DNA from: JANNSX01 sp031403155
GTDB taxonomy: Bacteria; Pseudomonadota; Alphaproteobacteria; Rhizobiales; Hyphomicrobiaceae
Assembly: GCA_031403155.1 (NCBI GenBank)
Contig: JANNSX010000422.1
Location: forward strand, 1 to 7,596
DNA: 7,596 bases
Direction: 5' to 3'
Made by a program: the position numbers and the translations under genes. Below the pieces are notes generated by a model. It ran no database searches. It worked only from the letters and a program-made list of their open reading frames with translations, and was not told the origin of the DNA. Positions 1 through 5,880 of the stretch are shown here, piece after piece. Each line of letters opens with the position of its first letter. Position 1 is the first letter of the stretch.

Positions 1-43
1 CGTTCCCCACGGGTTCCGCTGCGCTCACCCGGAGCTACAGTCC

Positions 44-63
44 CCAGCCCCTTCGGGGCTTGG
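44..63 (-). terminator. hairpin downstream of the tandem rppH genes, possible terminator
   Basis: AGCCCC/GGGGCT (46-51 with 55-60) makes a perfect 6-bp stem with a 3-base loop, extendable by two pairs with one bulged T. It lies 63 bases beyond the last rppH stop, where transcription should end. It lacks a T-tract, so it would be a weak or non-classical terminator. No gene is supported between position 1 and 125. Confidence 0.35.
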
Positions 64-125
64 CCGGTCTTGCCGCTGTAGAAGAAACGGGCTTCGATGC
101 GGGTCAGGGGTTTTGCGGTCGGGTA

Positions 126-626
126 TCAGGCGGCCGCGAACGGGCCGAAGGCCTCGACCACCTTCCGGTAAACGGCACGCTTGTAGCTCACCACCAGTTC
201 TGGCGTCCGCTCGAGCCGCTCCCAACGCCACTCATGGAATTCCTGCGGCTGCCCGCCGGCCGGGTGGACGACATCGAGCTCGCTGTCCTCGCCGAGGAAG
301 CGGAAGGCCACCCAGCGCTGGCGCTGGCCGCGGAAGGGCGTGAGCTTGTGCGCCGGGCCGTCATAATGGGGGAAGTCGTAGGGCCACCACTCCTCGGTAG
401 TGCCCAGCAGCTCGATCGCGCGGGCATTCGTCTCCTCCCAGACCTCGCGGCGCGCGGCGGCAGCGATGTCCTCGTCGGCATCGATGCCGCCTTGCGGCAT
501 CTGCCAATCGAAGCCCGGCTCGATGATCTCGGGGCCGGCACTTTGCGTCCGCCCGATGAAGACGAGGCCTTCGCGATTAAACAGCGCGATGCCGACATTC
601 GGCCGGTAACCCTTGGCCGCGCTCAT
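126..626 (-). CDS. rppH: RNA pyrophosphohydrolase (Nudix), downstream tandem copy
   Basis: This 166-residue cytoplasmic Nudix hydrolase is expected to remove pyrophosphate from 5'-triphosphorylated mRNA and so start RNase E-dependent decay. The N-terminus has the family signature YRPNVGIALFN (residues 7-17). The Nudix box covers residues 46-68, from MPQGGID into REVWEETNA, with the metal-binding glutamates E61, E64 and E65. The usual final Gly of the box is Asn67, a substitution I recall as common in alphaproteobacterial members. GQRQRW (around 100-105) corresponds to the GQKQKW segment of E. coli RppH. The ATG overlaps the TGA of the upstream rppH copy (shared ATGA, 624-626), which implies translational coupling and fixes the start. 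Length fits the family. Of the two copies this one has the more typical N-terminus. The exact substrate (RNA or dinucleoside polyphosphate) cannot be settled from sequence. Confidence 0.93.
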   Translation of the reverse strand: MSAAKGYRPNVGIALFNREGLVFIGRTQSAGPEIIEPGFDWQMPQGGIDADEDIAAAARREVWEETNARAIELLGTTEEWWPYDFPHYDGPAHKLTPFRGQRQRWVAFRFLGEDSELDVVHPAGGQPQEFHEWRWERLERTPELVVSYKRAVYRKVVEAFGPFAAA

Positions 627-1126
627 GTCGCCGCCGCCAGATGCCGGAACTCGGCGATGACCTGGGCGTACACATCGCGCTTGAAGGGAACGATGAGTTG
701 AGCGAGCTCATCAATCGCCGCCCACTGCCACAGATCGAACTCGGCGTCATGGCCGGCGGGGGCGAGGTCGATTTCGCGATTCTCACCATTGAAGCGCATG
801 GCGAACCACTTCTGCTCCTGGCCCCGGTAGCGCCCGCCCCAGGACACGCCGATCAGATGGGCGGGAAGGTCGTAGCGGTGCCATTCGGCACTTTCGGCGA
901 TGATGGTCGCCGCGCGGATGCCCGTCTCCTCGTAGAGCTCGCGATGGGCCGCATTGGCGGGTTCCTCGTCCTTGTCGATGCCGCCCTGCGGCATCTGCCA
1001 GTAGCTGACGCCGCCCTCGTCGGTGGGCATATCGCGCCGCCGTCCGACGAAGACACGGCCGTGGGCGTTGAAAAGCATGATGCCGACGCACGGGCGATAG
1101 GCGGAGGGCGCCGGCCGTTTGCTCAT
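623..1126 (-). CDS. rppH: RNA pyrophosphohydrolase (Nudix), upstream tandem copy
   Basis: This 167-residue Nudix hydrolase of the RppH/NudH (IalA-like) group has a complete Nudix box at residues 48-70: GGID, then RELYEETGI with E63, E66 and E67. The N-terminal motif YRPCVGIMLFN (10-20) and RGQEQKWFAMRF (101-112) match E. coli RppH more closely than the downstream copy does in that segment. The expected role is 5'-pyrophosphate removal from mRNA in the cytoplasm. It starts 17 bases after the stop of the small Ala/Pro-rich gene and ends in an ATGA overlap with the second rppH, so the three are probably co-transcribed. By eye the two Nudix proteins are clearly diverged, so this is not a recent duplication. 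One copy may have shifted to another nucleotide substrate. Confidence 0.93.
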   Translation of the reverse strand: MSKRPAPSAYRPCVGIMLFNAHGRVFVGRRRDMPTDEGGVSYWQMPQGGIDKDEEPANAAHRELYEETGIRAATIIAESAEWHRYDLPAHLIGVSWGGRYRGQEQKWFAMRFNGENREIDLAPAGHDAEFDLWQWAAIDELAQLIVPFKRDVYAQVIAEFRHLAAAT

Positions 1127-1143
1127 GGTGCGCGCCGCTTCCG

Positions 1144-1581
1144 CTACTGGTCGACGGCCGCCGGCTCGCCGGTGGTGAGCGCTGGATCGGCCGCGGCATC
1201 CGCTTCAGGAATTGGAAAGGCCGTTGTCGTCAGTGGCTCGCCGGTGTCATCGGCCGGCAGTTCGATCGAGACCTCGCCTTCGGTACCGGTCGCCAACGCG
1301 CCGGTCGGGGAAGCGATGAGCGGGTCCGCGGCGGCATCGATGGGAGCATCGGCCGCAGCCGCCTCGGCAGGTGCGGCAGGCTCGGCCGGGACAGCGGCGG
1401 TGATCTCCTCGGCAGCCGGTGCCGGCTCCGGCTCGGCCTTGGCTTCCTCCTGCGGCGGCGCATCGAGCGTTACATCGACATGGGGAGCACCGCCCAACGG
1501 ATCGCGGTTGATCGAGAGATAGACGACGCCGGCCGACACGGCGGCCATGGTCAGCATCATCATGAAGATCAGTGATTTCAT
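1144..1581 (-). CDS. small signal-anchored Ala/Pro/Glu-rich protein, possible remnant of a divergent polysaccharide deacetylase
   Basis: This frame encodes 145 residues. An N-terminal hydrophobic segment (about 3-23, MKSLIFMMML onward) suggests a signal peptide or membrane anchor. It is followed by NRDPLGGAPHVDVTL (25-39) and then a low-complexity Ala/Pro/Glu/Asp tail with no recognisable domain. The DPLGG motif straight after a transmembrane helix resembles the N-terminus of Rhizobiales divergent polysaccharide deacetylase (YibQ/DUF610) proteins, whose gene normally sits between ctpA and rppH. Here the catalytic domain of about 250 residues is absent. The start is supported by GAGGA four bases before the ATG. 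The gene is preceded by a GC-rich hairpin (1619-1642) and followed 17 bases later by rppH. It may be a decayed remnant, a functional N-terminal-only protein, or an unrelated periplasmic linker-like protein. The coding frame is well supported; the relationship is inference. Confidence 0.7.
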   Translation of the reverse strand: MKSLIFMMMLTMAAVSAGVVYLSINRDPLGGAPHVDVTLDAPPQEEAKAEPEPAPAAEEITAAVPAEPAAPAEAAAADAPIDAAADPLIASPTGALATGTEGEVSIELPADDTGEPLTTTAFPIPEADAAADPALTTGEPAAVDQ

Positions 1582-1618
1582 GGTGTCCTCACCCGTCGCC
1601 GGGTTCCCCTCGATAGGA

Positions 1619-1642
1619 CGGGGCCGAAGGTGTCCGGCCCCG
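1619..1642. other. GC-rich hairpin in the leader of the small Ala/Pro-rich gene
   Basis: CGGGGCCG (1619-1626) and CGGCCCCG (1635-1642) form a perfect 8-bp stem around an 8-base loop, ending 37 bases before the ATG at 1581. No T-run follows on either strand. It might be a remnant terminator after ctpA or a leader structure. The remaining bases of this gap (1582-1618 and 1643-1674) show nothing further that I can support; no convincing promoter was found. Confidence 0.4.
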
Positions 1643-1674
1643 CCGAAGATTTGCCGCTCTATGGAGCCGGTGTT

Positions 1675-1738
1675 CTAGAGCACTTGTCCTTCCAAGTGGA
1701 TACCGGTTGGTCGAATGAAAGTGCTCAAAACCAACAAC
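1675..1738. repeat. palindromic intergenic repeat, unit 1 (imperfect)
   Basis: This is a tandem copy of unit 2, with the same CTAGAGCAC start, the same core CCAAGTGGATACCGGTTGG and the same GAAAGTGCTCAAAACCAA end. The left arm is degraded (GAGCACTTGTCCTTCCAA), so the hairpin has mismatches. The period to unit 2 is 64 bases. Confidence 0.8.
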
Positions 1739-1801
1739 CTAGAGCACTTTCCGACCAAGTGGATACCGGTTGGTCGAAAGAAAGTGCTCAAAACCAATGA
1801 T
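1739..1801. repeat. palindromic intergenic repeat, unit 2
   Basis: Outer stem GAGCACTTTC/GAAAGTGCTC (1742-1751 with 1780-1789) and inner stem CGACCAA/TTGGTCG (1752-1758 with 1770-1776) are both perfect. The loop GTGGATACCGG has 11 bases and there is an AAA bulge on the 3' side. The unit starts with CTAGAGC and ends with a spacer AAAACCAATGAT that is nearly shared with unit 1. It resembles the 'GAGCAtgatccggaaaAGTGG' palindromes common in Hyphomicrobiales genomes. Confidence 0.85.
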
Positions 1802-1844
1802 CTAGAGCGCCGATCTGATTCCATCAGATCGAATAGCGCTCTAG
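1802..1844. repeat. palindrome overlapping the ctpA stop codon (unit 3)
   Basis: CTAGAGCGC (1802-1810) pairs perfectly with GCGCTCTAG (1836-1844), and CGATCTGAT (1811-1819) pairs perfectly with ATCAGATCG (1823-1831). A TCC loop and a 4-base bulge (AATA) on the plus-strand 3' side complete an 18-bp hairpin. The minus-strand TAG of ctpA is 1841-1843, inside the outer arm. No T-tract follows, so a classical terminator is unlikely, but the hairpin could block 3' exonucleases on the ctpA message. Confidence 0.85.
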
Positions 1845-3199
1845 TTCGGCACTGTGCCGCCGGTGCCCGTGCCTGCTGCCGGCGCTGTGCCGCCTGCCGC
1901 CGGCGGCGTCACCTGGGCGATCCCACGCAGCAGGTTCATCGCATAGATGAGCTGCGTGTCCTTTTCCTTCTCCTTCGGCACATAGGAGGACGAGCCGGAC
2001 TGCTCTTCTCCACCCTCCTCGCCGTTCTTCAGATGGCCGCGCAGATCGGCCTCGCCCCTGGGCTTCTCGGTACCCTTGAGCTCCGGGGGCAGCTCCTGCT
2101 CGACGACGACGTCGGGCACGATGCCCTTGGCCTGGATCGAGCGGTTGGCTGGCGTGAAATAGCGCGCCGTCGTCAAGCGGAGCGCACCGTTGGCGCCGAG
2201 CGGGATGATCGTCTGCACGGAACCCTTGCCGAAGCTGCGGGTGCCGATGATCGTCGCCCGCTTGTGATCCTGCAGCGCGCCGGCAACGATCTCGGAAGCC
2301 GAGGCCGAGCCGCCGTTGATCAGCACGATCACCTTTTTGCCTTCGGTCAAATCGCCCGAGCGCGCATTCGAGCGTTGCGTCTCGTTCTCGTTGCGCCCGC
2401 GCGTGATGACGATAGCGCCCTGCTCGAGGAAGTCGTCGGAGATGGCGACTGCCTGATCGAGCAAGCCACCCGGATTGTTGCGCAGATCGATGACCCAGCC
2501 CTTGAGCTTGCCACCGATCTTGCCCTTGAGATCGCTCACGGCCTTCACGAGATTGTCGTGGGTCTGCTCGTTGAAGGTGGTCAGCCGCACATAGCCGACA
2601 TCGTCCTCCGCGCTCCACTTGACGGGATTGATGCGGATCACGTCACGCGTGATCTTCACATCGAAGGGCTGCTCGGTGCCCTTGCGAATGATCGTCAGCG
2701 TGATCGGCGAGTTGATGGGCCCGCGCATCTTGTCGACGGCCTGCTCGAGGGTCAGGCCCTGGATCTGCTCGCCGTCGAGCGCGGTGATGAGGTCGTTCGA
2801 CGTGATGCCGGCCTTGGCGGCGGGCGTGTCCTCGATCGGCGACACCACCTTGACGACGCCGTTCTCCATCGTCACCTCGATGCCGAGGCCGCCGAACTCG
2901 CCCCGCGTCTGCACCTGCATGTCGGTGAAGCTCTTGGCGTTCATGTAGGAGGAGTGCGGGTCGAGGGAGGCGAGCATGCCGTTGATGGCATTCTCGATCA
3001 TCGCCGCGTCCTCGGGCTTCTCGACATAGTCGGCCCGGACGCGTTCGAAGACGTCGCCGAACAGGTCGAGCTGGCGGTAGAGGTCGGCATTCGGCTTCGT
3101 CGCCGATTGCGTCATGGTGACGTTGAAGACCGTCGTGCCGGCTGCGAACACCGAGAGCACGAGAAAAGTCCAGAATGCGTAGTCGCTCTTGCGCATCAT
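1841..3199 (-). CDS. ctpA: C-terminal processing serine peptidase, S41 family (CtpA/Tsp)
   Basis: This 452-residue periplasmic protease is expected to trim or degrade envelope proteins from their C-termini. Residues 7-27 form a hydrophobic signal or anchor segment. The N-terminal cap contains the conserved LDPHSSYMN (79-87). A PDZ domain spans about 100-185 (GGLGIEVTMENG to the end of the KITRDVI segment). The S41 core follows with the conserved DLRNNPGGLLDQAV (238-251). The likely nucleophile is Ser300 in GSASASE and the general base Lys325 in FGKG, 25 residues apart as in E. coli Tsp. The C-terminus is Gly/Pro/Ala-rich. I chose the ATG at 3199 because it overlaps the TGA of the envC-like gene (ATGA) and has AAGG ten bases upstream; an in-frame GTG/ATG at 3235 would add 12 residues of no apparent conservation. 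A second ATG follows directly. The TAG stop lies inside a palindromic repeat. Confidence 0.95.
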   Translation of the reverse strand: MMRKSDYAFWTFLVLSVFAAGTTVFNVTMTQSATKPNADLYRQLDLFGDVFERVRADYVEKPEDAAMIENAINGMLASLDPHSSYMNAKSFTDMQVQTRGEFGGLGIEVTMENGVVKVVSPIEDTPAAKAGITSNDLITALDGEQIQGLTLEQAVDKMRGPINSPITLTIIRKGTEQPFDVKITRDVIRINPVKWSAEDDVGYVRLTTFNEQTHDNLVKAVSDLKGKIGGKLKGWVIDLRNNPGGLLDQAVAISDDFLEQGAIVITRGRNENETQRSNARSGDLTEGKKVIVLINGGSASASEIVAGALQDHKRATIIGTRSFGKGSVQTIIPLGANGALRLTTARYFTPANRSIQAKGIVPDVVVEQELPPELKGTEKPRGEADLRGHLKNGEEGGEEQSGSSSYVPKEKEKDTQLIYAMNLLRGIAQVTPPAAGGTAPAAGTGTGGTVPN

Positions 3200-4608
3200 C
3201 CGTTTGCCACCTTCTGACCGCTGGGACCCCACCATGGGTCCGGATTGACCGGCCGCTCCTTGGAGCGAAGCTCGAGATAGAGGATCGGCGGCGCCGACTT
3301 GCCCGATCCGTCGGTTGCCTGTCGCGCCGCACCCATTTTTCCGACGGGTTCACCCGACAGCACGAACTGACCCACTTGTACGTTGATCTGCGCCATTCCT
3401 GCCAGCAGCAAATGATAGCCGCCCCCGGCATTGATGATCAAGACTTGGTCATAGCTCCGGAATTCCCCGGCGTATACGACCCAGCCGTCGGATGGTGCAA
3501 TGATTTGAGCCTGCTCGCGCGTGGCGATGGCGACGCCCTTGGATTTTGCTCCCGAGCGGGTCTTCTGGTCGAAGGAGAGGATTCGGTCGCCCTTGACCGG
3601 CATGGGCAGGCGGCCCTTGGCCTTGTCGAAGGGAAGGGCGGGTTTCAGCCGGCCTGGGTCGAGAAAGGCCGCATCGGCGGAGAGCGGTTGGTCGAGCGCG
3701 GGTTGCCCCACCGACGCTGTGGTCTCGCTGGCGGCCGGCAGGTTTGAGGGATCGACGGCGGCGACCTTGGTTTCCTCGGGCGTGCTCGCCTTGCCCGACA
3801 ACACGGCTTCCGCCAGCTCCGTCTCGTACTGGCCGAGCGCCGTCTTGCCGGCGATTTCCTTGTCGAGCGTGCGGATCAGGTCGCGGATGTCGACGACGCT
3901 CTTGGCCTGAGCTTTGGCCAGTTCGCGCATGCCGGTGAGCTCCTGCTCGGTCTCGGCGATGGCCGCTTGCTTGGCCTCGATCAAGGGATCGATGCGGGCC
4001 TGTTGGGCGGCGAGCTTCTCGTGCTCGGATTTGATTTTGTCGCGCTGCGTCGTCTCGGCGACGATCACCCGATCAAGCTCGTCGAGCTTGTGCTTCAAGG
4101 CGAGCGCCTCGTCACGATAATTGGGAAATATGGTCGCCAGCATCATCGCGCTGCGGACCATGGCGAGGGCGTCCTTGCGGTGCGTGATCATGGCCGGCGG
4201 CGGATTGTTGCCCATCCGCTGGAGCACCATCAGCAACTCGCGCAAGTTTTTGGTCTGCGACGTGAATTTCTCTTGCTGCTGCCGGCGTTTCGCGCCCAGC
4301 TCGCTCAAGTTCTTTTCCATGCCGGTGAGCAATTCCTCGCTCTCCTGGATGAGCGAGGCGGTGATGATGAGATCCCTGTTGAGCTGATCGCGCTCCTTGG
4401 CGAGGGCCTTGAGGTTGCCTTCGAGCTCCTTCTGGCGCTCGTGTGTCGCCTCCAGGCCCTGCTGGCGCTGCTCGAGCGTCTGGACGGCATCGTCCTTGCT
4501 GAGGGCGGCTTCGTCCTGGGCCTTGAGCGGGGTGGCGAGGGCAAGCAGAAGCGCCGCCAAAAAGGCTCGCGTGCCCACGCGTTGCCGCCAAAACCCGGCC
4601 AACCGCAC
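3196..4608 (-). CDS. EnvC-like coiled-coil protein with degenerate LytM (M23) domain
   Basis: This is an envelope protein of about 470 residues with a signal peptide (about 8-30, ending LATPLKAQ), a long charged coiled coil (about 35-265) and a C-terminal LytM/M23 domain (about 335-455). In active M23 peptidases zinc is held by HxxxD and HxH. Here the first motif reads SKGVAIAT (356-363), with His and Asp missing, and the last reads ILYLELR (442-448), with Tyr where His is expected. It is therefore probably non-hydrolytic, like E. coli EnvC, which activates murein amidases at division. The GTG at 4608 is preferred because GGGGAG lies seven bases upstream; an alternative TTG at 4653 has no ribosome binding site. 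It overlaps ctpA by four bases, and this pairing is common in alphaproteobacteria. The partner amidase is not in the window. Confidence 0.9.
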   Translation of the reverse strand: MRLAGFWRQRVGTRAFLAALLLALATPLKAQDEAALSKDDAVQTLEQRQQGLEATHERQKELEGNLKALAKERDQLNRDLIITASLIQESEELLTGMEKNLSELGAKRRQQQEKFTSQTKNLRELLMVLQRMGNNPPPAMITHRKDALAMVRSAMMLATIFPNYRDEALALKHKLDELDRVIVAETTQRDKIKSEHEKLAAQQARIDPLIEAKQAAIAETEQELTGMRELAKAQAKSVVDIRDLIRTLDKEIAGKTALGQYETELAEAVLSGKASTPEETKVAAVDPSNLPAASETTASVGQPALDQPLSADAAFLDPGRLKPALPFDKAKGRLPMPVKGDRILSFDQKTRSGAKSKGVAIATREQAQIIAPSDGWVVYAGEFRSYDQVLIINAGGGYHLLLAGMAQINVQVGQFVLSGEPVGKMGAARQATDGSGKSAPPILYLELRSKERPVNPDPWWGPSGQKVANG

Positions 4609-4686
4609 GATCAATCTCCCCAGAGCCCACCCACCCGCACTGTCTGTGGCCAAGGAATAAGGCGATTCTAGTGTCCCGGTCCGAAT

Positions 4687-5169
4687 TCAAGCGCGATGGT
4701 AGGGATGGCCGGCAATGAGGGTGACGGCCCGGTAGACTTGCTCGGCGAGCACGACGCGAGCGAGGCCGTGCGGTAGCGTCAAGGTCGAGAGCGACAGTTT
4801 CAGCAGCGCGCCCTCGGAGGCCTCCTCACCGTGGCCATCGGGGCCACCGATCAGGAAGGCGAGGCCCGTCGCGCCGCCATCGCGCTCGCGCCGGATCAGA
4901 TCGGAGAAAGCCTGAGATGTGAGGGCCTTGCCGCGCTCATCGAGGACGATGCGGCGGCTGTCCTTGGGAACCGCCTTGAGCAGCACACGGGCCTCCTCGG
5001 CCTTGCGCTGGGGTGCTGTCTGGGCCCGGCTTTCGATGAGCTCGGCGATGGCTAGGGGGCCGAGCGCATGGCTCTTGCCGAGCGCGTCGATGCGCTCGGC
5101 GTAACGCGTGACAAGCTCTGTCTCGGCGCCGGTTTTCAGGCGGCCGACTGCCGCGATCATCAATCGCAT
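4687..5169 (-). CDS. rlmH: 23S rRNA (pseudouridine1915-N3)-methyltransferase RlmH
   Basis: This 160-residue SPOUT-class methyltransferase methylates pseudouridine 1915 in helix 69 of 23S rRNA on assembled 70S ribosomes, using S-adenosylmethionine. Family hallmarks are the N-terminal MRLMIAAVGRLK, LDERG (76-80), the SAM-binding loop FLIGGPDG (105-112), the LSLSTLTLPHGLARVVLAEQ knot region (125-144) and the C-terminal GHPYHRA (154-160). The ATG at 5169 gives the usual family N-terminus and length; a GTG at 5175 would add only two residues. It lies 37 bases after rsfS, the classic rsfS-rlmH pairing, and 78 bases before the envC-like gene. Confidence 0.96.
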   Translation of the reverse strand: MRLMIAAVGRLKTGAETELVTRYAERIDALGKSHALGPLAIAELIESRAQTAPQRKAEEARVLLKAVPKDSRRIVLDERGKALTSQAFSDLIRRERDGGATGLAFLIGGPDGHGEEASEGALLKLSLSTLTLPHGLARVVLAEQVYRAVTLIAGHPYHRA

Positions 5170-5206
5170 TGCCACCGGCCGGCCGTGCTCGCCGGCCTAT
5201 TGGGCC

Positions 5207-5623
5207 TTAGGATTGCAGCCCCTCGGGCGGCCGGTCCGCCGACCACATCTTTTCGAGGTTGTAGAAGACCCTGACCTCGGGCCGGAAGACGTGCACGATG
5301 ATGTCACCGGCATCGATCAGTACCCAGTCGCAGGTAGGCATGCCTTCGACGCGGACCCGCTTGAGCCCGGCATCCTTGAGCTTCTTGTGGAGCTGATCGG
5401 CGATGGCGCCCACGTGACGCTGCGAGCGCCCGGTGGCGATGACCATCGTGTCGGCGATCGAGGATTTCCCTGCCAAATCGATCGACACGATTTCCTCGGC
5501 TTTGGCGTCCTCGAGGATCGAGAGGACGAGGCCATCGAGGTGGGCCGTGGCGTCCCGCTGCGGGACGAACCCGGCTGCCGGCTTGCTCTTGCGAGCCCGC
5601 CCAGAGAGGGTTTCAGTTGTCAG
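5207..5623 (-). CDS. rsfS: ribosomal silencing factor RsfS, probable CTG start
   Basis: RsfS (Iojap/YbeB family) binds uL14 on the 50S subunit and blocks subunit joining when nutrients are low. The family domain covers about residues 30-127: an N-terminal helix ending LEDAKAEEIVSIDL, then GKSSIADTMVIATGRSQRH, and CDWVLIDAGDIIVHVFRPEV (98-117) followed by FYNLEKMW. The first in-frame GTG (5488) would remove the conserved first helix, so the true start must be upstream. No ATG, GTG or TTG exists in frame between there and the stop at 5651-5653. A CTG at 5621-5623 has AAAGGA (5631-5636) exactly seven bases before it and gives 138 residues, with a variable N-terminal extension of about 30 residues like other rhizobial members. 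The start is inferred; the gene identity is secure. Confidence 0.92.
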   Translation of the reverse strand: MTTETLSGRARKSKPAAGFVPQRDATAHLDGLVLSILEDAKAEEIVSIDLAGKSSIADTMVIATGRSQRHVGAIADQLHKKLKDAGLKRVRVEGMPTCDWVLIDAGDIIVHVFRPEVRVFYNLEKMWSADRPPEGLQS

Positions 5624-5684
5624 CTGCTGGTCCTTTCGTTGTGTACGTGCTCAAGCTTGTCCCATCCGGTTCCGTCGGTTTCAT
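5613..5684 (-). other. possible 23-codon upstream reading frame in the rsfS leader
   Basis: An ATG at 5684 opens a short frame (MKPTEPDG to ...PAADN) whose TGA ends ten bases inside rsfS, overlapping the proposed CTG start in another frame. AGGA lies only one base before the ATG, which is poor spacing for initiation. It may be chance, a translated leader coupled to rsfS, or a sign that a one-base indel has hidden an ATG start for rsfS. Its composition gives no hint of function. Confidence 0.2.
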
Positions 5685-5736
5685 GTCCTTTCGGTCCCAG
5701 TGTGGGCCCGAGCGCGTACCATGACGTTGCGACGCT

Positions 5737-5766
5737 ACTATACATGCGCCGGTGGGACACCATCAA
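5737..5766 (-). promoter_or_regulatory. sigma70-like promoter for the rsfS-rlmH-envC-ctpA cluster
   Basis: On the minus strand TTGATG (5761-5766) and TATAGT (5737-5742) are separated by 18 bases. They match four of six and five of six positions of the sigma70 consensus. Transcription would begin near 5730, leaving a leader of about 107 bases before the rsfS CTG. It lies in the only sizeable gap between nadD and ctpA, where an independent promoter is expected. This is a sequence match only. Confidence 0.5.
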
Positions 5767-5831
5767 CAGCTGGCGTGAAATCCGCTGAACAAGGGCTGAA
5801 CGGCGCGGCAAATCCGCCCCTATTTGGCTTT

Positions 5832-5880
5832 GAGCACGTTCTACGGCGAACCGGAGCCCACTTCGCCTGAACGTGCTCTA
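5832..5880 (-). repeat. palindromic intergenic repeat at the 3' end of nadD
   Basis: Read on the minus strand it has a perfect 10-bp outer stem GAGCACGTTC/GAACGTGCTC, a 6-bp inner stem GGCGAA/TTCGCC, an 11-base loop GTGGGCTCCGG and a 3-base bulge (GTA) on the 3' side. The layout and loop match the unit at 1742-1789, although the stem sequences differ. The TAG stop codon of nadD (5878-5880) is formed by the edge of the repeat. It could act as an mRNA 3'-end stabiliser or a weak terminator, but no T-tract follows. Confidence 0.8.

Noticed and set aside
641..1522. 293-residue plus-strand reading frame
   Set aside because: It runs antisense across rppH and the Ala/Pro-rich gene; its Ala/Ser/Gly runs merely mirror the low-complexity tail on the other strand.
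1675..1844. possible CRISPR array
   Set aside because: There are only two or three units, the units are long palindromes, the spacers are nearly identical rather than unique, and there is no cas gene nearby.
1715..3217. 500-residue plus-strand reading frame
   Set aside because: It lies antisense to ctpA, whose family motifs are unmistakable. The translation is rich in Arg/His/Leu/Asp with no domain, as expected for the shadow frame of a high-GC gene, and it starts inside the palindromic repeats.
3967..4671. 234-residue plus-strand reading frame
   Set aside because: It is antisense to the coiled-coil part of the EnvC-like gene; the Leu/Glu-rich translation comes from the reverse complement of coiled-coil codons.
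5620..5811. 63-residue minus-strand frame upstream of rsfS
   Set aside because: It overlaps the predicted promoter and leader, has no ribosome binding site I can see, and resembles no known protein.
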